A DNA stretch of 9,606 nucleotides. Source: an uncultured Prevotella sp. Its GTDB lineage: Bacteria > Bacteroidota > Bacteroidia > Bacteroidales > Bacteroidaceae. Where the stretch lies: contig CALIIG010000069.1 in NCBI GenBank assembly GCA_938018155.1, forward strand, positions 1 through 9,606, in the 5' to 3' direction. A program made the translations under genes and the position numbers. This document shows, in pieces, positions 1-5,664 of this stretch (positions within the stretch are counted from its first letter, which is position 1; each line of letters begins with the position of its first letter). The notes below the pieces were generated by a model. That model searched no databases, had not been told where the DNA came from, and was given only the letters and a program-made list of their open reading frames with translations.

Positions 1-121
1 TTGTCATGTCTTATCATTTTGTTTTATCGCAAAATAAATAAACATCGGTACGGTTTAACAGGTCTGAAATATACCTTTTGTTCTTTTTTTGCCTGATGTA
101 AAGGTTTTAATGGTCGTTTCC

Positions 122-152
122 TTGTATAGCAGACGGTTTTACTATATATTTG
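122..152 (+). promoter_or_regulatory. Promoter of the first TonB C-terminal-domain gene
   Basis: TATATTTG at 145-152 is an exact match to the Bacteroidota -7 consensus TAnnTTTG. A TTG at 122-124 lies 20 nt upstream, where the -33 element is expected. Transcription would start at about 157-160, giving a leader of roughly 46 nt before the ATG at 206. The assignment rests on the known consensus only. Confidence 0.6.
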
Positions 153-205
153 CAACATCATAACAAAACCAGGTGAAAATGTTAAACCTGTTCAATAAAA
201 CAACA

Positions 206-601
206 ATGAAAAAACTGTTATTCATTCTTATGCTGTGCTTTACCGCTCTTTCAACAGCTGGTGCACAGCAAACCGAAAAGCCGCGCGGTAAAGTGTACGA
301 CATTGTAGAGGTGATGCCTCAATTCCCCGGAGGGCAGGGAGAACTGATGAAATATCTGCGTAATAATGTCAAATATCCTGCCGAAGCACAGAAGAAAAAG
401 ATAGAGGGACGCGTGATAGTAACTTTTGTTGTTAACAAAAAGGGACGTATAACCCATCCTACGGTGGAACGATCTGCGCACCCGTTGCTCGATGCCGAAG
501 CACTAAGAGTTGTCAAACGCATGCCTAAATGGACTCCGGGAAGGATGAATGGAGAGCCTGTAAACGTCAAGTTCCGTCTTCCTATAACATTTAAACTTTA
601 A
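206..601 (+). CDS. Exported stand-alone TonB C-terminal-domain protein, copy A
   Basis: The 131-residue product is a signal peptide plus one TonB C-terminal domain (TonB_C, PF03544-like). The signal peptide (1-20, MKKLLFILML...STAGA) should be cleaved before QQ21. The domain spans about 30-130 and shows the usual family blocks: VMPQFPGGQ at 36-44, a YP motif at 57-58, IEGRV at 66-70, PLLDAEA near 93-99 and MPKWTPGR at 106-113. TonB C-terminal domains normally bind the TonB box of outer-membrane transporters. This protein has no proline-rich spacer, and its only hydrophobic segment looks cleavable, so it is probably a free periplasmic domain and not an energy-transducing TonB. A longer frame opens with GTG at 173 and ATG at 179. 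ATG 206 was chosen because it aligns residue for residue with the start of copy B and gives a clean signal peptide. It has its own promoter-like element upstream. Its partner and function are unknown. Confidence 0.85.
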   Translation: MKKLLFILMLCFTALSTAGAQQTEKPRGKVYDIVEVMPQFPGGQGELMKYLRNNVKYPAEAQKKKIEGRVIVTFVVNKKGRITHPTVERSAHPLLDAEALRVVKRMPKWTPGRMNGEPVNVKFRLPITFKL

Positions 602-777
602 TCCGTGCTGGTGTAAATTATTGTAGACTTCGGGCAACAGACTCCTGTTTCTCTGTTACTATTATACTTAACATCATTATGGTGGCGAATACTTATTTAA
701 GATATCTATCTCGCTCTATATTCGTAATGTAATGTCATGAGCACGCAGAAGTATCGAACTTATTAAATATAACCACA

Positions 778-1188
778 ATGAAAAAGCTGTTATTCTTTCT
801 TATTCTGGGCTTTACTACCCTTACAACTGCTCGTGCACAGAATACGGATACTCCGTGTGGCAAGGTTTTTCATGTTGTAGAACAGATGCCCCAATTCCCA
901 GGAGGTCAGGCAGCAATGATGAAATTCATTGCCGACAGCCTCAGATACCCTTCCGTATCGTGTGAGCACAGGATAGAGGGGCGCGTTGTAGTGCAGTTCG
1001 TTGTCGATTGTGAAGGAAATATTTTAAATCCATTAGTAGTTCGGAGTGTTGACCCATTGCTCGATAGGGAGGCAATACGCCTGGTGAAATTAATGCCAAA
1101 ATGGATTCCAGGAAGGCAGAATGGAAAGCCAGTAAGCGTTGTCTGTCTCGTCCCTATTAGATTTAAAGAGTATGAGGAAAAACCATGA
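778..1188 (+). CDS. Exported stand-alone TonB C-terminal-domain protein, copy B
   Basis: This 136-residue protein is a tandem paralogue of the preceding gene. The alignment is ungapped, with 56 of 102 positions identical by hand count from KVF (29) onward. It has a signal peptide (1-20, cleavage ARA|QN) followed by a TonB C-terminal domain with the blocks QMPQFPGGQ (36-44), RYP (56-58), IEGRV (66-70), PLLDREA and MPKWIPGR (106-113). The C-terminus is a charged EYEEKP tail that copy A lacks. The mature part has four cysteines (27, 62, 78, 123), whereas mature copy A has none; three of the four lie inside the conserved domain. The start is fixed by the signal peptide and by agreement with copy A. 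The 176-nt gap after copy A holds only a weak -7-like element (TATATTCG, 717-724) with no convincing -33, so this gene may be transcribed separately or by readthrough. It probably acts in the periplasm; its partner is unknown. Confidence 0.85.
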   Translation: MKKLLFFLILGFTTLTTARAQNTDTPCGKVFHVVEQMPQFPGGQAAMMKFIADSLRYPSVSCEHRIEGRVVVQFVVDCEGNILNPLVVRSVDPLLDREAIRLVKLMPKWIPGRQNGKPVSVVCLVPIRFKEYEEKP

Positions 1189-1347
1189 AAAATTTTACGT
1201 TTTTGCCTCCTGTGGCTGCAATATTTTCAGTAAGGTGATACCTTGCTTACATACACGCGAATTATGGGCGTTATAAGCAACTGTCTGTTTGTCAGTATGT
1301 TATGCAATTCTATCTTGTTTTTTATCCCTTTTTCTGGTATTTTTATG

Positions 1348-1362
1348 ACGCCTTTTCGGCGT
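1348..1362. repeat. Short GC hairpin
   Basis: The arms ACGCC (1348-1352) and GGCGT (1358-1362) are perfectly complementary around a 5-nt TTTTC loop. No T tract follows on either strand, so it is not a classic intrinsic terminator. It lies 160 nt past the stop of copy B and could stabilise a 3' end. Confidence 0.45.
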
Positions 1363-1385
1363 AAATGTGTGGAACAGGCACAATA

Positions 1386-1418
1386 AAATGAGATTTTTTT
1401 CTCTCAAAAAATCCATTT
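1386..1418. repeat. A/T-rich inverted repeat
   Basis: The left arm at 1386-1399 (AAATGAGATTTTTT) pairs with the right arm at about 1406-1418 (AAAAAATCCATTT), apart from one bulged base. The loop is a short pyrimidine-rich segment. This could be a weak terminator for copy B, but no separate T tract follows the stem. Confidence 0.45.
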
Positions 1419-1465
1419 CATCGATGCTTACAGGCGTGACTTACAGTGTGCGGTATTTGCAATTA

Positions 1466-1580
1466 CGGCACTATTGTGTCACAATTACGATGTAATGGTC
1501 TGACCTTTACGTCGTAATCGTCTTGTCTTTACGATGTAATTGGTTTGCCTTTACGATGTAATCGTGACACAATAGTGCCG
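1466..1580. repeat. 17-bp perfect inverted repeat flanking a 22-nt repeat array
   Basis: CGGCACTATTGTGTCAC at 1466-1482 is the exact reverse complement of 1564-1580. After one mismatch (1483/1563) pairing resumes inward for five bases (1484-1488 with 1558-1562). It continues more loosely to about 1495/1551, so roughly 28-30 bp can pair. Weaker pairing extends outward (1460-1463 with 1583-1586). The 115-bp unit could be a MITE-like element with terminal inverted repeats, a protein-binding array, or a large RNA stem-loop between convergent transcripts. I see no clear target-site duplication. Confidence 0.85.
1484..1562. repeat. Four 13-nt palindromic units at a 22-nt period
   Basis: The units start at 1484, 1506, 1528 and 1550, exactly 22 nt apart. 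Their sequences are ATTACGATGTAAT, TTTACGTCGTAAT, TTTACGATGTAAT and TTTACGATGTAAT. Each is a near-palindrome (TTAC/GTAA arms around a 3-nt centre). The 9-nt spacers GGTCTGACC, CGTCTTGTC and TGGTTTGCC are also related, so the structure is a tandem 22-bp repeat. A 22-bp period is about two helical turns, so all four sites would face one side of the DNA, as in iteron or multi-site operator arrays. The spacers are far too short and too similar for a CRISPR array. The function is unknown. Confidence 0.85.
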
Positions 1581-1819
1581 ATATTGTGATTTGTCAGGTT
1601 GTAAGGAGGAATGAGTAACGATATAATCGTGAAAAATAATCGCAGAAATGCAGGTTTACAGCCATCAGAATACTATTCGTATATAGCTTTTTTCTATTTC
1701 ACCTTGTTTCGAAGAGGTAAAATATTCAGAATTATTTTTACAAAATTACATTTTGTAATCTTGTTGTAAAGAGGCAATATAAGGTTTGCAAATGGAGTAT
1801 AGGATTAAGGCAAGCAGGT

Positions 1820-2701
1820 TTATTTCGTTACAAGCCATGCACTTAATAGTACCAAAACAAGGGCTACGGGCTTGTCCCATGTCAGCACATCCTGACTGAT
1901 CGCAATGGCTACAAGCGAGGCAACAATGGGCTGCAGGTTGGTATAAACGCTCACGGTGGTAGCCTTCAGACAGCGCATGGCAAACGGAATGGCGAAGTAA
2001 CCGGCTACGGTGGCAAACACAACGATGAAGCCCATTTCGGCTAATCCGCTCCACTGTGTGGCGGTGCTGTACAGGGGTGCGCTCTGTAAGTCGGTCCATG
2101 AAAAGGGCAGTACGGCCACGGCCGAGGCGAGAAACACCCACTTCATTTGTGTAACGGCCGTGTAACGAGCCGATACCTTTCGCGTAATGATGAGGTAAAC
2201 GGCCCATGTGAGCATACTTAATATAGTAAGACCAATGCCTAAAAGGTCGTTCTTACCCGAGCCGCCTTGCCACCCAATAAACACCATGAGCATGGCTCCG
2301 GCCACGCCAGGTACGACGCCTGCGATGCCGCGTGCCGATATTTTTTCGCCTATGAAGAGGACTGCACAAAGCATGGTAGCTACGGGTGTAAGCGTAGCGA
2401 TGAGCGAAAAGTAAACGGGCGTGGTGAAAGTAAGTGCCCATGCCGTGAGCGTTTGCGAAACAACAATGCCCAGTAAGCCGCCAAGGATGATGACGGTAAG
2501 GTCGCGTGGTGCTACCTTTTCGCGCGGTAGGAAGAGGGAGATAAGCCAGAAGATGGCGGCTGCACCGAGGCAGCGCGTTGCCATATAAGCCATAGGCGAT
2601 ACCCATTGGTCGAGCAACAGTTTGGTTACAGGCACACCAAGGCCGAAGATAATGTTCGCCAGGAGTACGGCTGTGTGGGCTTGAAGTCGGTGGTTTTGCA
2701 T
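1820..2701 (-). CDS. DMT-superfamily (EamA) inner-membrane transporter
   Basis: The 293-residue product is a drug/metabolite transporter with two EamA repeats, at about 8-142 and 153-291. It has some ten hydrophobic segments, near 11-30, 37-57, 68-86, 95-115, 124-143, 153-172, 186-203, 220-240, 246-268 and 275-291. Repeat 1 ends with the usual FIGEKIS motif (GE at 118-119). In repeat 2 the equivalent position after NLQPIVASLVAIA reads SQ (269-270), so the family glutamate is missing there. The length is normal for the family. Members export or import small metabolites, and the substrate cannot be predicted. The frame is open back to an ATG at 2767, but the -7 element at 2746-2753 lies downstream of that codon. 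The start MQNHRLQAHT at 2701 leads directly into the first helix, so I chose it. The gene has its own promoter and is separated from the GH3 gene by a strong terminator, so there is no evidence that it belongs to the saccharide locus. Confidence 0.9.
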   Translation of the reverse strand: MQNHRLQAHTAVLLANIIFGLGVPVTKLLLDQWVSPMAYMATRCLGAAAIFWLISLFLPREKVAPRDLTVIILGGLLGIVVSQTLTAWALTFTTPVYFSLIATLTPVATMLCAVLFIGEKISARGIAGVVPGVAGAMLMVFIGWQGGSGKNDLLGIGLTILSMLTWAVYLIITRKVSARYTAVTQMKWVFLASAVAVLPFSWTDLQSAPLYSTATQWSGLAEMGFIVVFATVAGYFAIPFAMRCLKATTVSVYTNLQPIVASLVAIAISQDVLTWDKPVALVLVLLSAWLVTK

Positions 2702-2745
2702 GGAAATGTGTAGTCTTTTTATGAGTAAATGTGTGGTTTGGGGTG

Positions 2746-2753
2746 CAAAGGTA
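2746..2753 (-). promoter_or_regulatory. -7 element of the EamA transporter gene
   Basis: Read on the minus strand, this is TACCTTTG, an exact match to TAnnTTTG, and it is followed by C. Transcription would start at about 2738-2741, giving a leader of some 40 nt before the ATG at 2701. No good -33 TTTG is seen; the expected place falls within the arm of the terminator hairpin at 2762-2799. The element also argues against the upstream ATG at 2767. Confidence 0.6.
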
Positions 2754-2761
2754 TATAATAA

Positions 2762-2799
2762 AAGCATAAAAGCAGCCCGTGATGGCTGCTTTTATGCTT
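2762..2799. terminator. Bidirectional intrinsic terminator after the GH3 gene
   Basis: A perfect 16-bp stem (2762-2777 with 2784-2799) encloses a 6-nt loop, CGTGAT. The core is AAAAGCAGCC / GGCTGCTTTT. On the minus strand the GC core is followed by TTTTATGCTTTTATTAT, a good U-rich end for the GH3 transcript. The A tract on the other side makes it symmetrical, so it could also stop + strand transcription. It lies 48 nt past the GH3 stop codon. Confidence 0.85.
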
Positions 2800-2805
2800 A
2801 TCATT

Positions 2806-2823
2806 CAGCCTTTATAAAGGCTG
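2806..2823. repeat. 18-bp perfect palindrome before the terminator
   Basis: CAGCCTTTATAAAGGCTG is identical to its own reverse complement. In GH3 mRNA it would fold as a 7-bp stem with a TATA loop, 23 nt past the stop codon and just before the main terminator. It may protect the 3' end, act as a secondary pause site, or bind a dimeric protein. Confidence 0.65.
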
Positions 2824-2846
2824 TATTGCTTATTGTATTCTGTTGT

Positions 2847-5189
2847 TTAACGGGTTACCGCGATAGGTGCAACCGATGCCAAGCTGAATGTTTTGCTTAG
2901 CGTAATATTGTCGGACGCGTTGCCAACAAGGGCTGTGTACGTGCCAGGTTCGTCGGCCCAACCCTGTACAGCCTGGCTGTAATACCCCAAATCGCTATCA
3001 GCTATCTTAATATTCACGTCGCGAGCCTCACCAGGTTTCAAACTAACTTTGGCGAAACCTTTCAGCTCTTTGTACGGACGGTCGACCGAAGACTTGTTGG
3101 CATGGATGTAGAGTTGCACCACTTCGCTGCCCTCGCGCGTGCCTGTGTTGCGCACATTTACCGTAACTGTGAGACTGTCGTCACCGCGAAGCACGGGCTT
3201 GTCAAGGCGAATATTAGAAAGTTTAAAGGTGGTATAGCTCAAGCCATGGCCGAAAGCGAAGAGCGGATGCGTCTTTTTCTTGTCTACCCAGCGATAGCCT
3301 ACGTAGATGCCCTCTTTGTATTCTTCGTCGATTATCTTTTTATCGGCGCGCCATGTACCCGGGTAAGTGTTCAGTGCGTGGGCACCAACATCGTTCAAGC
3401 GTGCCGGCCACGTAAACGGAAGCTTGCCTGAAGGGTTGGCGTCGCCAACGAGAACAGAGGCCAATGCTTCTCCAGCCTCCGAACCAATATACCATCCCTG
3501 CACGATGGCTGCTACCTTATCTTTCCATGGCATAGCCACGGCGTTGCCCGAAATGTTGACGAAAACGAGGTTCTTGTTGACGCGGGCGAGGGCCTCTACC
3601 AGCTTATCCTGCGTGTAAGGCAAGCCGTATTGCTGGCGGTCGGTGTCCTCACAGTCCTGATGATCGCTCTTATTCAGTCCGCCAAACACCACTACATAAT
3701 CAGCCTTACGGGCCTTGTTTACGGCATCTTCAATCAGCCGGGCTTCCGAACGGCTGTCATTAAGGTCCTGTCCTGTGGTTACACCGTTGTAGTTGCCCGT
3801 AGTATCACCTACATATCCACGTTCATAAACCACGTCGGCAAAACCGCGAAGGCGGTCTTCCAGGCCTTTAAGCGGCGAAATTTCCTTTTGTACTTTCAGC
3901 GACGAAGAGCCGCCGCCTACGGTCATCATCTTAATAGCGTTCTCGCCAACAACCAATACCTGTCGCTTCTTTGCAATATCATTCTGTTGCCCCATGGGCT
4001 TTATCGTTGCCAGCCCGCCGTATAAAGGCAGCACGTTGCCCTTGTTTTGCAGCAGCACAATGCCCTCTTCGGCAATGGCCTTAGCAGCTTCGTAGTGGCT
4101 TTCAGAGCAAAGAAAGCCGTGGTTTTCGTGCTTAGCCATTGTGGTTCTGAAGAAGAGACGCAACACGCGGCGCACCTTGTCGTTAAGCTCTTTCTCACTG
4201 TATTTGCCCGCCTTTATGCCCTCCTTGTAGGCATCGGCCAGGTAATAGGCATCGTAAGCCTTGGCTTTTCCTGCTGAAAGACCGTTGGTCCAGGTACCAA
4301 ATTCCATATCAAGACCGTTCTTAACAGCCTGATCAGTATCGTGTGCACCGCCCCAGTCGCTTACCACTACGCCGTCAAACTTCCAGTCGTTCTTTAGTAT
4401 TTGGTTCAGCAAAATGTCGTTATGGCAGTTGTGCTGGTCCTTATAGAGGTTGTAAGAACCCATCAATCCCCATACCTTGCCTTTGGTAACGGCAGCCTTA
4501 TAGGCCGGCAGATAAATTTCGTGTAAGGCACGGTCGCTGATGATAACGTTGGTTGTGTGTCGGTTTACCTCGTTATTGTTCAGGGCATAATGCTTAACAC
4601 ATGCTGCAACGCCGTTCGATTGCAGCCCCTGAATATACGGAACAACCATCACAGAAGCTAAGAACGGGTCTTCGCCCATATACTCAAAGTTGCGTCCGTT
4701 TAAGGGTGTACGGTAGATGTTTACGCCCGGACCGAGAATCATGTTCTTGCCACGGTATAGGGCTTCCTCGCCTAAACTGCGGCCGTAAAGCCAGCCCATG
4801 TGGGGATTCCACGTTGCAGCGAGACAGGTTAAAGCAGGAAAAGCCACGCACGAATCGTTGCTCTGACCAGCCTGTTCCCATTGATCCCACAACACATCAG
4901 GACGTACTCCGTGAGGCCCATCGTCGGTCCAGAAGTCGGGTAAGCCCAGTCGCTTCACGCCTGGAGACGAGAATTTGCTCTGCGCATGGATGACAGCAAT
5001 CTTCTCATCAAGCGTCATGCGGCTGAGAGCATCCTCTACTCGCTGCTCAATGCTTTTGGCAGCATCGAGATAAACGGGTTGGGAGGTGGGTTTGAAAAAA
5101 TGTTTTTGTGATGCGGTTTGAGCCATTGCCGCATGGCTTCCTGAAAGCAGGAATACTGCAACCAGCAGGTTTTTGAAAGCTGATGTCAT
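2847..5189 (-). CDS. Secreted GH3 beta-glycosidase with C-terminal FnIII-like domain
   Basis: This 780-residue protein is a glycoside hydrolase family 3 enzyme, a retaining exo-acting beta-glucosidase or beta-xylosidase type. A signal peptide (1-23, ending AAMA|Q) sends it out of the cytoplasm. The N-terminal barrel domain follows, with DDGPHGVR (89-96), MGEDPF (171-176), KHYALNN (199-205) and GVVVSDWGGAHD (273-284), where D278 is the expected nucleophile. The second alpha/beta domain (about 375-600) has GGGSSS (425-430) and CEDTDR (513-518), where E514 is my candidate acid/base. FGHGLSYTTF (646-655) leads into an FnIII-like domain at about 670-745. The length is typical and nothing looks broken. 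The frame is open to an ATG at 5237, but the MTSAFKNLLV start at 5189 gives a normal signal peptide and lies downstream of a -7-like element, so it is preferred. The gene is divergent from susC, as expected of a polysaccharide utilisation locus. Substrate specificity cannot be told from sequence alone. Confidence 0.93.
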   Translation of the reverse strand: MTSAFKNLLVAVFLLSGSHAAMAQTASQKHFFKPTSQPVYLDAAKSIEQRVEDALSRMTLDEKIAVIHAQSKFSSPGVKRLGLPDFWTDDGPHGVRPDVLWDQWEQAGQSNDSCVAFPALTCLAATWNPHMGWLYGRSLGEEALYRGKNMILGPGVNIYRTPLNGRNFEYMGEDPFLASVMVVPYIQGLQSNGVAACVKHYALNNNEVNRHTTNVIISDRALHEIYLPAYKAAVTKGKVWGLMGSYNLYKDQHNCHNDILLNQILKNDWKFDGVVVSDWGGAHDTDQAVKNGLDMEFGTWTNGLSAGKAKAYDAYYLADAYKEGIKAGKYSEKELNDKVRRVLRLFFRTTMAKHENHGFLCSESHYEAAKAIAEEGIVLLQNKGNVLPLYGGLATIKPMGQQNDIAKKRQVLVVGENAIKMMTVGGGSSSLKVQKEISPLKGLEDRLRGFADVVYERGYVGDTTGNYNGVTTGQDLNDSRSEARLIEDAVNKARKADYVVVFGGLNKSDHQDCEDTDRQQYGLPYTQDKLVEALARVNKNLVFVNISGNAVAMPWKDKVAAIVQGWYIGSEAGEALASVLVGDANPSGKLPFTWPARLNDVGAHALNTYPGTWRADKKIIDEEYKEGIYVGYRWVDKKKTHPLFAFGHGLSYTTFKLSNIRLDKPVLRGDDSLTVTVNVRNTGTREGSEVVQLYIHANKSSVDRPYKELKGFAKVSLKPGEARDVNIKIADSDLGYYSQAVQGWADEPGTYTALVGNASDNITLSKTFSLASVAPIAVTR

Positions 5190-5228
5190 GTTAGTAAAAA
5201 GGGTTTGTTGTTTAATGTGATAACGATG

Positions 5229-5236
5229 CAAAGGCA
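5229..5236 (-). promoter_or_regulatory. Probable -7 element of the GH3 gene
   Basis: The minus-strand reading is TGCCTTTG, one mismatch from TAnnTTTG, and it is followed by C. It would give a leader of about 33 nt before the ATG at 5189. No clear -33 element is present, so this is a tentative call. Confidence 0.4.
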
Positions 5237-5447
5237 ATAAATAGTATGATAAAACCTATATAAATTTACATATTACCATCGAAATAAACGAATGGAACTG
5301 TTGTGTAGCAGGGTATATGATATAAGGTAAATTCCTTAAAATCGATAATGAGAATATGTTTCCATGAAATGGTGTGATAAAACCAATATGACAGAAAGGA
5401 TAAAAGGAAGCCAATGCTTGTATTTTCCGATTTGTCAGATTCACTTT

Positions 5448-5461
5448 TTGATTTAAATCAA
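5448..5461. promoter_or_regulatory. 14-bp palindrome, possible operator
   Basis: TTGATTTAAATCAA is a perfect palindrome in the divergent spacer, about 100 nt upstream of the susC -7 element and over 200 nt upstream of the GH3 -7-like element. The symmetry suits a dimeric regulator. In AT-rich DNA a chance origin is also possible. Confidence 0.35.
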
Positions 5462-5532
5462 TATTTTATAATTGGCTGATTATTAGTGTTCTGCATAAAC
5501 AAGTATAGTTAAAACATCCACTTTTTTAAGAT

Positions 5533-5558
5533 GAGTACTATTTACGAGTACCTTTTTT
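5533..5558 (+). promoter_or_regulatory. Tandem 13-bp direct repeat over the susC -33 region
   Basis: GAGTACTATTTAC (5533-5545) is followed without a gap by GAGTACCTTTTTT (5546-5558). They match at 9 of 13 positions, including all of GAGTAC. The pair covers the place where the -33 element of susC should be. A direct repeat at this position suits an activator such as those controlling many Sus-like operons, but no regulator gene is in view. Confidence 0.4.
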
Positions 5559-5561
5559 ATA

Positions 5562-5569
5562 TAATTTTG
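5562..5569 (+). promoter_or_regulatory. -7 element of the susC-susD operon
   Basis: TAATTTTG is an exact match to TAnnTTTG and is followed by C. At the -33 position only TTTA (5541-5544) is found, with slightly short spacing, so the promoter probably needs an activator. The leader to the ATG at 5665 would be about 90 nt. Confidence 0.6.
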
Positions 5570-5664
5570 CATTGTTCCATACCGCAGGAACACAGAACAG
5601 GAAAACCATAGAATCGGATAACTTCAACTGATTATTAAACAATAAATCTAAATTCTTATTTTGT

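Larger units (their letters stand above)
1189..1819. other. Structured non-coding region between convergent genes
   Basis: These 631 bases lie between the 3' ends of copy B (+) and the EamA transporter gene (-). I see no convincing coding sequence. The content, in order, is a small hairpin at 1232-1244 (AAGGT/ACCTT), a GC hairpin at 1348-1362, an A/T-rich hairpin at about 1386-1418, the 22-nt repeat array inside a 17-bp inverted repeat (1466-1580), and an AT hairpin at 1738-1758 (TTACAAAA/TTTTGTAA, loop of 5). The last could help end transcripts arriving from the minus-strand gene, but it lacks a following T tract. Confidence 0.7.
5190..5664. promoter_or_regulatory. Divergent regulatory region between the GH3 gene and susC
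   Basis: This 475-bp AT-rich stretch has no credible gene. It holds a -7-like element for the GH3 gene near its left end, a 14-bp palindrome at 5448-5461, and the susC promoter with overlapping direct repeats at 5533-5569. The remainder, about 5260-5440, shows no structure I can name. Confidence 0.7.

Noticed and set aside
1..96. Open frame from the left window edge to a TGA at 94-96
   Set aside because: Thirty-one codons of AT-rich sequence without any recognisable C-terminal motif; it could be the tail of an upstream gene, but nothing supports it.
173..205. Longer N-terminus for TonB-domain copy A (GTG 173 or ATG 179)
   Set aside because: It would add an unneeded extension before a complete signal peptide, and copy B starts exactly at the equivalent of ATG 206.
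1484..1562. CRISPR array
   Set aside because: The repeats are only 13 nt (or 22 nt with the spacer), the spacers are 9 nt and similar to each other, and no cas gene is in view.
1611..1769. 52-codon + strand frame beginning just after AGGAGG (1604-1609)
   Set aside because: The gap from AGGAGG to the ATG is one base, too short for normal initiation, and Bacteroidota rarely depend on this motif. The predicted peptide has no recognisable features and low-complexity AT-rich codons.
1746..2207. 153-codon minus-strand frame overlapping the EamA gene
   Set aside because: It lies in another frame inside a clear transporter gene, has a cysteine- and histidine-rich composition without domain features, and looks like a shadow frame.
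2253..2804. 183-codon minus-strand frame spanning the EamA start and the terminator
   Set aside because: It overlaps the transporter in another frame, would begin inside the terminator hairpin, and its histidine- and arginine-rich product matches nothing familiar.
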